Below, piece after piece: positions 24,501 to 39,800 of a DNA stretch of 64,000 nucleotides. The notes beneath the pieces are model-generated. The model saw nothing but the letters and a program-made list of their open reading frames with translations, was not told the DNA's origin and made no database searches. The position numbers were made by a program, and so were the translations under genes. The first letter of the stretch is position 1. Every line of letters begins with the position of its first letter. Source of the DNA: Sipunculus nudus (taxonomy: Eukaryota; Annelida; Sipuncula; Golfingiida; Sipunculidae); contig CM049313.1 of the NCBI GenBank assembly GCA_026874595.1, positions 73,834,659 through 73,898,658 on the forward strand, given 5' to 3'.

Positions 24501-27500
24501 TTGCTAGATTTAAGTCATTTCTAAATTTTGTCCATGACATCACTCTTTGCACCAGTCAATGACAGCAGGGCCCAGTGTCTGTTCTGGATAGTCCAGATCC
24601 AGAATATAGTACCCAGAATTTACAGGAAAAAATAATAAATCTTGTTCATTTTTCTCTCCCGAGAAGGCAGCATGGCAACAGTGGCTAACTCTTTTGATGC
24701 ATAAGGCAGATGGGTTTGAAGGCATTCACTTTATCACTTTACCATTAAATCTACAGATACACTCAAGAGTTGATTTCTTTGATTAAAAAATGTGTACATG
24801 TATGTAAAAGTACACCAGCTATTCAACTTGTTTATGCCTGCCATAAAAGTATAAACTATTAACTTCCTAACATAAGCCACATCTGTGTCACAAGTTGCAC
24901 ACTGACTTTTAGGTCTTGCAAGATGAATCCAGCTGTTCACGGTTTGTTTCAGGAGAAGTCCATGATATATATGCAGCACTTTTTCTGTGATAATCATAAT
25001 TTCATGGTAGGATAGTCTTGTCTTAGTGGAATAACTCAAGTTAAGTACAGAAATATAGTAAAGGGAGGGTGGTGTTGAGTACAGATTCCACTCTGCAGTC
25101 CGCTTGTATTTTTTCTTGTTGTCAGCTTACTGAAAGGTGCAGAGGATCTTGGGATACAGAAGCCAATGAAGGAGGAGTTTGGTGGTGGGATGCGAGAGTT
25201 TAGTTATGATGATGCTGACTGCTTCCTTGGAGTGGAGGACTCAACATGTTTTCTCACCAGTCAGGAACGACAAAGTGTGGTGTACCATCTGTTGCTCAAT
25301 CTGCAGGCCATCAGTGGAGACCAACTGGGGAAAGTCAAATTCCTGGAAGGCCAAGCTATAGGTATGAGGGCATTTTTATGTAATTTATCTGGTTATTATC
25401 TAGATACCCTGCTAGTATTCAATTTATCATCATAAGTTTTATAAATGTATGCAGGTTAGGCCACATACAAAAAATTGTTTTTCATACTTGCTGTTCCCAT
25501 TTTTAGCTCAGCTGACTATAAGTCATCTGGGCTATAGTTATGGTCCATTGTCCGTCGTCTGTCCGTCATTCCATAAATGTGACACATTTGAAACCGTAAG
25601 ACCTAGGAATCCAAAATTCAGTATAATGTTAGATGTCCCCAAGATCTCCTACCAAGCCAAAAACTGGGTCTTTCCGACTTCGTTCCATTGAGAAATTAAG
25701 GAAAAACCTCAATTTTTTATTAAAAACCTATTTTCACACTTTAGGACCACATAATATCAAAACCACTCATCTGTTTTTCCTAATATTTACCATAAATATT
25801 CCTTTATATAGTTCCTATGTACATGCCAGAAATTAGGTCTGTATTATATAATTTAAAAAAGTTATGGGCTCAAACATTATGCATTTGGTAAAAAATCAGG
25901 AAAGATATTTGATCACTTAACACAAAACATGTTAAAACTAAGGACTTTTTTTTCAGTAATATAACTTAAATTAATCAAAATTAAATTGTATACCCAAAAT
26001 TAGATCAAAATCTTTTAAATTTTTTAAAATATTAGCATAAATAAAAAATTGGTACCTTAAATTTTGCCCAACTTTGGCTACAGCACGTTTTTTCCCTGTA
26101 AGTACTGCGGATTTAATTTTCACAGCATGTACACATAAGGATTTATTCTGTTAAAATCTGGAATTTGAAAATAAAAGCTGCAAAATAAGGCTAGTTATTG
26201 AGTTTTTTCTGGAGGCTCTTGTTGTATTCCCTTACAATGTCAAGCAGTCCACTATGGTCACTGTAGGTCATTCAGTGCAGCTGTCTATGCTCCCCAGGCT
26301 GTTGGCATACTGTTAGATGTCCCCAAGATCTCCTACTAAGCTGAAAACCAGGTATTTGGGACTTTGTTCCTTTGAGAAATTAAGGAAAAACCTCAATTTT
26401 TTATTAAAAACCTATTTTCACACTTCAGGACCACATAATATCAAAACCACTCATCTGTTTTTCCTCATATTTACCATAAATATTCCTTTATATAGTTCCT
26501 ATGTACATAACAGAAATAAGGTATGTATTATATAATTTAAAAAAGTTATGGGCTCAAACATAATGCATTTTGTAAAAAATCAGGAAAGATATTTGATCGC
26601 TGAACACAAAACATGTTAAAGCTAAGGACTTTTTTTCAGTAATATAACTTAAATTAATCAAAATTAAATTGTATACCCAAAATTAGATTTAAATCTTTTA
26701 AATTTTTTAAAATATTAGCATAAATAAAAAATTGGTACCTTAAATTTTGCCCAACTTTGGCTACAGCACGTTTTTTCCCTGTAAGTACTGTGCATTTAAT
26801 TTTCACAGCATGTGCACATAGGATTTAATCTGGTAAAATCTGGAATTTGAAAATAAAAGCTGCAAAATTAGGCTAGTTATTGAGTTTTTTTGGAGGCTCT
26901 TGTTGTATTCCCTTACATTGTCAAGCAGTCCACTTTGGTCACTGTAGGTCATTCAGTGCAACTCTCTATGCTCCCCAGGCTGTTGGCATACTGTTAGATG
27001 TCCTCTGAGAATCCCATCACTAGGGCAAGCCCTCTCTCCACTGAGTTGAGCTTGATCAGGCTGTCTGCAATTAATACCATACCACATCTAGCCTTTTTCT
27101 CTCCCCCCCCCCCCCAACCCCATTCTGTTGACAGACCTGTACTATGAACTAGATGAATCTTAAAAATTAACATTTTTTTCAGCAATGAGCAGTAAAACCA
27201 GAGACCCCACCCCCACCCACCCCTTCAATACACAGGACTGATAAACAAGATGAATCTGATAATTTTAATGTTAAATAAATTCTTTTTGATGAGACTTGGA
27301 CAATTTTGATTTTTTTTAAAGAAAAAACATTTCAGGAATTTCATCCTAATATTCAAATGTAATAAAATATAAGGATCTAATGTAAGTGCTAACTGACAAG
27401 ATTTAAGAAGATATAAATACTTTGTTGCATTTCATTCATATCTCTTAAAGTTGGCGGGGTCTAGGTGTGTATAACACTGTTAACTTAGTATTAAAATTAG

Positions 27501-30500
27501 GAATATTGGTCAAACTTTGTGGGATTAATTTTTAATTCATATTGCCATATATTTAACTTTTGAAAACTTAATTACATTTACACATTATTTGTTTATGAAA
27601 TATTACTTTTATATAACACTTACCGTAGGCCTATTTGTTCCCTTGGTGCATCACTAAATGGTTTAGCTCATGTCCATTATTCTATAATTTACAGAGTTTC
27701 ATTTTAGCAGGGCCATTTTCTCATAGCTTTTCTAATGATAATAAACATGAAAAACCAAAAGAAATAAAAATATTTTGCAGTTACTAATATATTCCAAAAT
27801 TCAGCTGAGCAATGTTTCCCTTGTTTGTTCTCAGGGTATTTTTTTTTGCAATTGAGGACAAGGTCCTCTGATCAGTGTTGCTATTTGTTGTTGCCTTGAT
27901 TCCTGAAAAAAAATGATTAAGGATATGGAAAATGGAATAAATGTTTTTGTTATGTGCATCATTTCAAGAACTGTTGCAAATATTTGTATTTTCCTGGCAA
28001 ACTTACAGTTTCCATGTATTATATTGACCTGTAAATTAAAAATTGTTCAGCAAATTTTTCCAACTTGGCCCATTTATTTGTTTCAAGAGTCGGTAGAACA
28101 ATTAATTTTTTATTTTGACCTTAACAGTATCGTGGAATTTATAAGTTTGTTGATCCAACTGAGCATGAAAAGGTGCCCTGATTTTGTAATGAACACCAGG
28201 ATGTGTACATGCCTGATTGCAGAATGCCAGAATGCTGACTACCACCTTGCCAATTGTTTTTTGCCGAAACGCCGTTGATGTGAGGATTAATTGCCTTGTT
28301 CAGAATTCCCTGTTCTCTTGACAGGGTGAGAACTTGCTCATAGGAAGATGCCATGCCAGTGTGAATCTTTCATTAGAACAATTCATTTTTTCATTATTAA
28401 ATCTAAACTAAAAAATCTTGGTGCATATAATATGTGGAGGTAGAATTTTCTAACTTTTTTCTGGTGCATTGAACATTGTTTGGTAGGCCATAAGACCGCC
28501 ATAAAATCAGCCTGTGTTGAATGATAATAAAAGAAATGGTCAGTATTGGTTGAGTTGATCCTAATTATTGCATTAATTTCAAAATACTTCATATATACCT
28601 TTGATGTGGCTTGTAATCCAAGAAAACTAATGATATTATCACCGTCCAGTTGTATACGTCTTTTGTTCACAGGTTGCTGATTTCTCAGATAGAAGAATTC
28701 TTTAATCCAGATATAATTTACTTTCAAGTTTATTCAATCAAAGTTAACAATAACAAATGTCCAAAATATATATGTTGATAGTTTTCCCTATTTTCCACTT
28801 AACTGATTCTGTTCTCTCTGTCTCTCTCTCTGTTAACTCCTGTTTGTATTCCTGTCTCTTCTCTCTCTCCTAGCTCTCTAACTCTTTGACTCTCTTCTCT
28901 TTAGCTCTGACCTTAACTGTCTGGTTCAGTAGCCAGTGTCTCTATTTATACATTTACCCAAAATAATAATTGCAATTAAGGAATTTCTTACAGCATTAAT
29001 ACAAGACATATTGTGTAATACATTCAACACCTTTCTGCCCTCCTGTGAACACCTAAGTCTAAACTGTTAATTAATTACTTTATCTGTGCCTGTCACAGTC
29101 AAATGTATGAACATGCTTATTAATGAATTCTCTGTGAACACTAATCAAAGGGCTGGCAGTTAAATAATAAACTGAAATGTAATTAGAAAGTTACCCTGCA
29201 CAGAAGTCTACTAAATACCTGTTTCACTCCATAGGACTGATCACCTTATAATATCTAATGAAAATTGGTAAAATATAATGATTTGAATTATCATAAAATT
29301 ATCACACTGGTGATAATATGCCAGCTAGAATATGCCACTTGTTGACAATTTTTGATACCATGGTTAGTTGGTAGATGCATGGTGCTATGTGTGCAAGCAT
29401 ATGGGCCCTGTAAGGAATACTGGTTTTCTTTCATGGGGAAATGAACCATGAGACACTAATTATATTTTCCAGTGACTATCAGAAATACAATATACTTAAG
29501 CATAATACAATACACTTTATCTATGATTTAGGCCAAAAACAGGGTGCATATAATACACAGGGATATTGGTTTTTCCACCAAAATTGTGACTCTAAATGGG
29601 GTGTTGATTATCTATGGTAACAGATTATCTTTGGTAATTAATTTTCTTCAAATTCAGAACATTTCCCTTTCAGTATAATAAACATACTTGTGAACTAATT
29701 TGCCTTCGATTGAACTAAAATATAAATGCAGCAAAGATGGAAATTTCACTGTTTCTTAGTAAATATGATACAATTACATGAATATAAATTGCATGGAAAT
29801 TTGAACAGTATTAATTAAAGAAATAACAAAATTACCATTTACAGTTTCAATTTAAAATACTGAATCAGAGACTCAAATGCAAAAAGTACAAGTTGATATT
29901 GTATATTTAGCTCAGGTGACTGTCCAGTAGTCTGTCCGTTAACAGGGCACAAATCATAACCGCTGGACCTGAAATCTTCTAACTTGACATTCAGGAAGGT
30001 CCATAAAAATTCTCCTTGAAAACCTGGAATTAGGTCTCTGTTACCCATATTCTTTGAGCTATTTGGCTCCCAAGTACCCCCCAGAATAATGGAAATTTAA
30101 TACAAAAGCTCAAGTATCTGAACAACTCAAATATCTGATCATCTAATGCATTGATCACCAAGAATTTTTGCATGGATATTGATCATGGAGTGTTTCACAG
30201 TTTTCTGCATACTGGTGGCGCAACCTGTATTTATTCGATTTTTTACAATTTTTTTCTCCATTTTTGAGACCTTTAAAGATGTGGTCATCTGTTGACAGGG
30301 CAAAAATGGTTATGACTGGATCTAGAATCTTGTATCTTGGCATAAAGGAAGGCCCATGAAAAGTCTCCTTGAAAACCAAAAATTTGGTCTCTATTACCCA
30401 TAACCTTGAGCTATTGGGTTTAAAAGGACCCCCCCTGAATAATGGATAATTTGATACAAAAGCTCAAACATCTGTACATCTAATGCATTGATTACCATGA

Positions 30501-33500
30501 TTTTTTGCATAGATATTGATCATGGAGGGTTTCATAAGTTTCTGCAGACTGGTGGCGCCATCTGTATTTTTATGTTTTTATACCATTTTTTCTCTATTTT
30601 TGAGAACTTTAAAGATGCGGCTCTGTTAACAGGGCACAAATAATAACCACGGATACTAGAAACTTCTTACTTGACATACAGGGAGGTCCATCAAAGGACT
30701 CCCTGGAAACCTGAAATCAGGTCTCTGTTACCCATATCATCCAAGCTATGGGGCTGAGAAGTACTCGTAGAATAATTTAAAGCTCAATTGATACAAAGGT
30801 CCAGTATCTGAACAACTAATCTATTGATCGTCATGATTCTTTGCATGCATAAAGATCAAGGAGTATTTCATCAGTTCCTGCACACTGGTGTTGCCACTTC
30901 AGTTTTTTTTTAATATTTGTTAACTCATTTTTTTTTCTCTCTTTTTATGATGTGGTCATCCATTAACAGTGCAAAAATCATAACCATTGCTCCTAGAAGC
31001 TTTTTACTTGACATCCAGGGAGCTCCGTGAATAGCCTTCTAAGAAACCTGAAATTGGGTCTCTGTTACCCATATTTTCCAAGCTATTGGGCTTATAAGTA
31101 CCCTCACCCTAAATAATGGAAAATTTGATACCAAAGCAGGGCACAAATCTTCACTATTGGACCTAGAATCTTCTATTTTGACACCCAGGAAGGTCCATTT
31201 AAAATTTTCTTGGAAACCTTAAATTAGGTCTCTGTTACCCATATTCTCAAAGCTATGGGACTTATTAGCACCCCCAGAATAATTGGAAATTAAAATAACA
31301 AACAGGGCACAAATCATAACCATTGGACCTAGAATCTTTCTGCTTTACATCCAGTGAGTTCCTCAAAAGTTCTCCTCAGAAACCAGAAATTAGGTCACTG
31401 TGATTTATATTATCTTAGTTACAGGTTTGAGCACCCCAGAAATAAACATAAATTGCCAGATTCCTCAGGACAGCTGAATGGATTCTCATTAAATTTGGCG
31501 TGCTTATGGGTTTGGATGCACTTCAGCTAATATGCATGAACTTTGATGCCACATACATTATCTTAATTAGTTGCCTGTGCAAGGACATATTGTCAACATG
31601 CCAGTCGGCTGAGCGTCATGACCCATGGGTCACTTGTTGTTTTTGGTCCCAATGTTACTAGAATTGTCCCCAGTGAGAGTGAGAAAGAGTATTTTGTAGC
31701 ATAAAAACTGAAAAGAAAACTATGAACAAGTAAATCAATGTACCTAAAAATTATTGTACCTTTGTTTCTGAGTTTGTTGCCTAGTTCTTAAAACACCTGA
31801 AACACAGTCTAGCCAGTCACCTGCTAGTTTAATAACTTTGCAAACACAAAAGTTTATTTTTCTCTGGATTTAATAAAATGCCCCTAAAAGAAAATACGGC
31901 ACCTGTCCCCTGTCAGTGTCTCCCTTTGTTGTCCATAATATTGACTAGAGTCTGTTCCACCACCCCTGTCCACCTGATTGTTCACAATATCTATTTCACA
32001 ATAGGTAAGACAAACTTGCCAAACAAACTTTGCACCAAGTGCAGAAAGAGGAAAATGCATAAGTTTTGGTACCATACCTGCTTATGATATAAATATTATT
32101 TTCTTTATGGCCTGGTGGACATGTCTCATATATATACCCTTGGTTCATGGCATCCCTTACAAGTGACCATAATGTTTATATGCATGGATATGAAGTAATG
32201 TGATGTAACATTGAAGCACTGGGTATGATACACAAGGAGAATACAAGCCTCACAGTAAACAGGGTCAGCTGCTCTTGATTATTGATCCTCTGAATATGGG
32301 TGCCTCATTTATGCATGATGTCTGTTATGATGTCATCACTGTTCCCTGCCATGCTAATTCCATAGGTTTGAGGTAAGATGTCACGACAGAATAGACTAGT
32401 TTCTCATAAAATGGTTCTTAATCATTTACAGGAAAATAATATAAGGTAATCTATTATTTCCAAAATAGTCAATTATGTATTTTCCTCTCTCTGCCCTGGG
32501 CACAAAAGTTTTGGAATTCCTTGACTTGCAAATAAATTATTGCCCAAAAAACACTTGGACATTGGAGGTGGAACAGATTATAGCATATATTACCTGTTCT
32601 TGTCAGTGTAAGCTCTTCCATGGATTGAGTTGACCAGTTGGTGTAATTTCTGGTAGATTACATTGCAGTAGTTTTTTCACAGAATAATGTCAAATTTCTC
32701 TTTATTTATGGGCAAATAACCCTCCTAATTAAGAACACACTTGGCATCATTCTGAACATTTCAAGACCAAAACCTGGCATTTCTGAGCTGTGCCCACATA
32801 GATGTTCCTTGATGTAGGTTGAGTGGTACTACGCTCCCGGAGCAGCAGAAATCTTACGCTTCTAAAGAAGCAACTGATTTTCACGCTGCCAGCTTTGACC
32901 GTTTATGATATACATGTATTTAGACACCAGATGGCGGTTTGTTGTCCGCTGAAAAAACATGTGCGTATGATGTGACAAGCAGCCAACCAGATGCCAATAA
33001 ACAAACACTAGACAGGCATCCTGGCCATGCCCATAGCTGCGCTTCAAGCACCGTTTGAAGACAGATAACAGTTGAATTTTAATTGCTTCCTCTGCATTCT
33101 CGTATCATCGACCAATTCAGTATGACTGTGTTTGCGTAGTCATGTATCTGTTGTCTGCAGCACTGAAACCAGCCAGTGAGGTGTGCACGCAGCCTTTGTT
33201 GTTACGTTTCGTTTGAATTACAGCTCACCAGCTGGGCATCTTATGTGCCCAAGGCCCTAAGCAAACCACGTCTGCTGCAATTCTCTCCGAGCCTGTGGCC
33301 TGTTCAGACGGTTGAGCTGTCACCGGGACGATGAGCTGTCACTCAAAACATAATGAACTTGATTGGCTCCGTGTATTCCTCGCTTGGCCATGTCTTCCAG
33401 CACAAGGTCTCATCTGATTGGACAAAAATACAGTGCTCCCCTCTTGTGTAGCAATTCAGGATACGAGGTCATAACAAACAGCGCTTACCATATAGGCAGT

Positions 33501-33842
33501 AGGCCTATAGTTGAAGCGCTGTGTAAAGAGCGTAGAGTGGTACCACCACAAATAAAATTTAGATATATGAAGTTGCTTTTGCAATTTTCAAGAAACAAGT
33601 CATTCAGTAAAGTACAGATTAGTCCTGTAAGATATTGATACAATTATATTCATATTGATACAATAGAACATTGTTTTTACCATTTTCTGAAACTGTTTTT
33701 TTTTTAATTTAAGAAAGGGCCCTAATGTTTTCAAATTCTTGTTTGCATTTGCTTACAATTTAAACCACTAAATGTGTATCCTTGGTGATTATTGCTAAGA
33801 ACAAAATTTGTTCTACATTCTTCCTTTGTTTCCTTTTCTTGC

Positions 33843-33895
<53 letters not shown>

Positions 33896-36800
33896 CTTAT
33901 GGACCAAGACGTCAAGTACAATCAGTGATAATTGGTGCCACATGGGGCTGTACAGGGACTGCACAAGAAAGTTCATTTAGCTTAGAACCAGGTAGACATA
34001 TAATGTTTCCTCTGAGGATGTGTGGCATACAGGAAGTAACAGGAGATGCTGATGTGATGCTGAAAGGATGCACAATCTTAGAGGGAAAAGTTCGTTTTAC
34101 AAACAATCAGGATGATGTACAGTGCTGCAGGCTGAACTACAAGGTTCCTGTTTATACTGGGTCTGTTTACATGACCATGCAGACATTGATTTTTGCCATG
34201 TTTGGTCTCCCCATGTCTGTTACGGCTGTAGCTATACACCAGTGTGTATGTTCATCCATTGTGATAACTGAACAAATATTGTATTAGTATCACTGGTTGT
34301 CTTTGTATTAATATGTTGATGATATTTATTTTTGTCATATGCATGATGTGATCTCACTGTCTGTTATGTCTGTGCGCCAATGCAGTCATACTTAGTGATA
34401 ACTAGACAAATATTGTATTATCATCTGTTCCACAGTAGGGGTGAAAATTGATATTTGGCAATATTTTCTTGAATTACCCGGTGCCAGATTAATTCCAAAT
34501 GGTATGCTGTAATGAAGGAATGGGACATGAGCCTTCCGGTAACTATAATGAAATTTAATCATACCTTGCAAAATATTTAAGCAATGCAATAAAATCGATA
34601 TCTGAATAAACTGAGTATGTTTTTTACAACATATCAACCTTGTTTATGGAGGTCAGCTACACTTTAAAGCTTTTGATTGGTTTTTTAGTGTCATAAATAA
34701 TCTAGAAAATGCAACTATCAAAGTGAGGCTGCTAACTCATGACAGACGTCATGTCACATGGCTACAAGTTTCAGAAGTACCAAAAGGTTGTCAAATATAA
34801 ATGTTAGTTTTTGCGATGAAGTTTAACACCTCTTATTAGGCCTTTGTCCCTTCATTAGGTAGAGTGTGATAATATTTAAGTTTTAGAGAATGATCACCAA
34901 ATTTCAAGGGGCACCTATTGGTTGAACAGACTGTATAATAATATCTCTGGTTGTCACAGTATTGATATGCAGATGATATTGCATTGTCCTCAGATGGAAA
35001 GAGATGTCCAGCATTTAACCATATATAGTCTGAGCATCTTATAAGGCATGTGCAGGGGGAAAATATCATTGAATGGCATCTTATTGGCAAATTCTTTGTA
35101 AAATACAGTTTATTTAATTTTGACAAAGATTTTATGAGAGGTACCGTTATAGTTTGATTATATTGTTATATAAAGAGAAAGGACTAGGTTTGAAGTATAT
35201 TTCCACTGTAGTGATTATTGGATCAATACATTCTATCATCCAACCAAAATTGATCCTTTAAACACTCTTTAGTGTACTAAAGGACCCCTAGTGGTGTTTG
35301 ACTCATTGGACTCATTTGATGACAGTGATTGAAATTACAAGAGCTCTAGTCTCTGGGCCTACACACCCCTGAGCTGGTGAAAATTCAAAGTTGTTTACAA
35401 AGTTCTGTTATGCCATTTTAAATGAATAATGGCACTATATGTCATGTCAGCATCTAATGAAATACATCACACAGTATATATGGTCTAATGTGCAGGCTCC
35501 AGTCAACTACCCATTAACAAAACAAAGTGGAGATTGTTTGAGATTCAAATAATGTATCAGTTGTGGTCTCCAAAAGTGATTTATTACTTCAGTAAGGTTC
35601 ACACAATAAGGTCTGTCTTGGACATATCACACTCACTGCATGTTGCAAGACACTAATATTCAAATAGCTCCTTAGTTGACCAACAACTAATATGTGATAT
35701 AATGGCCAATGCCATATTTCCCCTTAGGATAAGGGGATCAGTTCAGCCAATCACAGAGCATATATCACAAACTCAGCTTTTATATTATATATAAACAATC
35801 TGATAAGTACAGTATTTCATCCCACCTGGTAGCCAAACCCAGGAATCAAAGCCAAGACCCACTATGCTTTATAAACGTGTTGTGAAGATAAAGCACTGAA
35901 AAAAAGCTTGGTAGACCGGATGTTTGAATTTTAAATTGTTGCTTTGAATTTTAAAACAGACAGCACCTTTAAACTTTGTCCTGAATAGATGAATCCTTAA
36001 AATGGGTCTATTCCTACATCTTATAACTAAATCCCTTGAACCTCTCATGAAAATAGGCCAGAAAGCACTGGCAGTTCTGTTTAGGTGTTATATCCATGTC
36101 TTTAAAACATTAAGGGGGCCCACAAAAATAATCAAAACACATTCAACAAGGACATCTGGTGGCAATCCAGATAGACCAGAGTTTTGCAAAATTGCATTTT
36201 GCAACTAATGACCTTTTAATTTTGGTACATTTGCAACCAACCACCTTCAGTTACATGTCTTTTTTCTGTTTAATAAATCCACAGATGCAAGGTGACTATC
36301 CAGCTTTAAAGCAGGGATCTTCCATGACACACCTCCAAATGAAATTGTAAATGAAACATTTTCTTGTACCACAAAAACCAATGCCCTAACTGTTAGGGCA
36401 GGAAGGACTGCCAATATTTATTCCTGTACTTATTAATGCAGGGAGGCATTTCATGCCAGGCTGTATATACTTTGGTATTTTCAACCTCTACTCAAGCATA
36501 TATTAATGCAGCAGCGAAGTAGGGATCGAGACATCTCCAATTCTAATAGTAATGTCAAGAGCCAAGTCCAGACAGTGCTCCCCACAGGGATAGTTCTTCC
36601 TAACCAGCATCCGCAGTGCGGAACTAACGAGACCTTGCATCCCCTGCAGAAATCTCGTCTCATGCCAGAACCAGACAAGGAGGTGACTGATGTGCCCCTT
36701 ATACTGGCATTTTAAGTTTATTTCCTAGACGTTGGAATCCTTTTTATTATTGCTGTTACTTGTGGCCGGCACAATAGATAGTACTTCTCCACCCCTGGCA

Positions 36801-39800
36801 GGTGACTGATGCATGGCCCTTCTGATGTGAGCAGGCATTGTAAAGTGTTTTGTTGATTCCATATTAATGACTGCAGACTTTGAAGATCAATCTTCCTATT
36901 ATGGGGTCAGTGTTCTGTAGAAGAATGTTAAGTCTGATCCTCCTCTCTGCCATGCTGTAAGAACATTCTCTTTTAATGGGTGTGTTGATATATTGATAAT
37001 TTCACAGAAAGTTCCTGGTACTAATACATATAGATCTGTCATTAATATATATACTTATTCATGAGAGTCGGACACAATTCACTGAGCTATCCATCATTCA
37101 AACACATTTGGTTGCCCTTTGAGGCCAAATAACCTGATACCAGTATATCATGTAGACAGCATTTGGTAAGATCTCCATTCAAACCAAAAAATCATTTTCC
37201 ATGACATCTCTTACAAACTTTTAACAAAATTTTTAACATTTTAACTGAAGGTAATATTCAAAGTTGTTGGAAGCATATTTTGTATGTATAGATATATTCT
37301 GGTAAATGTTGACACTCATACATGGAGCTACGCTCCTGAGGCAGCGGAAATCTTGTGCTTTTAAAGAAGCTACTGATTTTCCCACTGCCTGCTTTGACCT
37401 TTAATGATGCACTTAAAAACCAGGTAGTGGGCCTGTCTGCTGAAAAAAACTGCTGATGTGACTAGCAGCCAACCAAATGCCAGTCAACAAACACTTGACA
37501 GGCATCAGGCTCCGCCCAGGAATCACATTTTTGGCCATTCTCTTTGAGCCTGTGGCCTGTTCAAATGGTTGCCAGGGTGATGAGCTGTCACTCAAAATGA
37601 AATGAACAACATTGGCTCTGTGTATCCCTCGCTTGGCTGGTAAACCGTTTTGTCTTCCAGCACAGGGTCTCATCTGATTGGAACAAAATACAGTGCTCCC
37701 CTCTGATGTTGCAATTCAGGATACGAGGTCATAACAAACAGCGCTTACCATATAGATATAGGCCTATAGGTAAAGCGCTTTGTAAAGAGAGTAACATATG
37801 GAGCCAAGTGCTTCCTTGATTTCACGCTGCTGTCATCTGAGTCAGGGTCACTTTGTGTTGAGCTGAGTTTACCTAAAGTCAGATTTGATCAACTAAAGTA
37901 TTGCCTTTATGTGTAACAACATATCAGCTATTGAGTGAGGGTTTTGTCTGTTAGGTACCTGCAACAACCTGTTTGAAATCGAATTGTCCCCAACTTAATT
38001 CCTCATAAGTAAATGTTGTGCCAGTTTGTATTAAAGAGATACTGATGCTGCAGTATCAGTTTAATTATAATTAACTATACCAAGATTACTCAGTTTGTAA
38101 TCAAGCCTAGTTTTAAATATGAGTATTAAGTATTTTACTTTAAAAAGACAAACAATTTAAATTCAAATAAAATTGCAAATTTACTCCTTCAAGTCACCTG
38201 AAGCCAGAAGAGTTTTGCTAACTCAAGTTAACTACTGAAATTTGTCAACCTTTCTCTTGGCCAACTACATTTATTTTTTTTAGCTGTGTTTCCATTTATG
38301 TTGTCTGTGTATGGATATGGGTACAGAAACACAATTTAATATTGAGTGTTTCCATTTACAGTTTATAGTACAAAACTGTACATGCAGTTGTATCTGCTAA
38401 TGTCATAATTTCTCCATGTACATCTTGGTGTGATCACATTTGGTATCAGTGTGACTCTAAGTCATATACTATGATTTTAGTTTTGCAATTAATATATAGA
38501 GTACATCGCATATCTGTGTCCATACCAGTGGAAAAACTCCTATTTCAAATCATCATGGTTAGTTCTAACAATACCTGTGTCTTTATCCATAAATAGGCAA
38601 GTGGAAAATCAAAGACAGTGCTGAGATTGCTCCAGGCTGAGTACCTCTACTCACCCTGCAGCGGTGCCTCTTGACCTCGCAAGCAGTATTATGCTTAAAT
38701 ATTGTCTGTGAGCTAGTTTATTGCACATAACCAAACCTCATTTATCATGTCCCTTGAAGATTTACTTTTTTGTTGCAGTTCCAGTATTAATATCCAAAGG
38801 AATCGTCAGACAAGTGCTGCCACTCCATTCCCATGATGACTTGGCTGAACTTAAAAAAACCTGGGTCCAAGCATTCTTTAGAAAACAACCACGAGGTATG
38901 TATTGTCGAGATATTACAGACACTATATTCTTTAGAAAACAGCCACCAGATATGTATTGAGATATTACAGACACTATATTCTTTAGAAAACACCCACCAG
39001 GTATGTATTGAGATATTACAGACACTATATTCTTTAGAAAACATATAGTAGGTATGTATTGAGACATTACAGACACTATATTCTTTAGAAAACATATAGT
39101 AGGTATGTATTGAGATATTACAGACACTATATTCTGTAGAAAACATATAGTAGGTATGTATTGAGACATTACAGACACTATATTCTTTAGAAAACATATA
39201 GTAGGTATGTATTGAGATATTACAGACACTATATTCTGTAGAAAACATATAGTAGGTATGTATTGAGATATGACAGACACTATATTCTTTAAAAAACAGC
39301 CACGAGGTATGTATTGAGATATAACAGACACTATATTTTTTAGAAAACAGCCAAGAGGTATGTATTGAGATATTACAAACACTATATATTCTTTAGAAAA
39401 ACCTGTATGACATAGCCATAATGGGACTGGCCAAAAAAGAGGTTTTAAGGAACAAGTGGTTTTATTAGACAGGTCAGGCCAAATGTGGTTTGTTTAAGTT
39501 CACTCAAGCATGGTCTTAATAGACAGGTGGTCTTAATAGGTAGATGGTCTGTCAGACAGGTTCCACTGTATATGATGTACCATTTAATAGTATCATGAAT
39601 ATTATTTTTTTATTCATAGTTCTCCCAAAAAGGCCACAATCCATCCTTATCAGACATGACATTGATCAAGTGATGTGTATTTCATGTCTCAGCAAATAAG
39701 CCTCACCCCTTTCATATAAAGAATAAAAAAAAAACAGTTTGACAGATGAGATTGACAATTTATTTCAAAAGGCCACTACTATTAGTGATATGCATTTGAC

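Noticed and set aside
36506-36715. 69-residue polar frame as a gene or exon
   Set aside because: No matching donor, no homologous domain recognised, and the phase does not fit the flanking ANO8 exons.
38762-39382. 206-residue minus-strand frame with 17-residue repeats
   Set aside because: It is the antisense of an ANO8 exon and its 51-bp minisatellite; the periodic peptide follows from 51 = 3 x 17.
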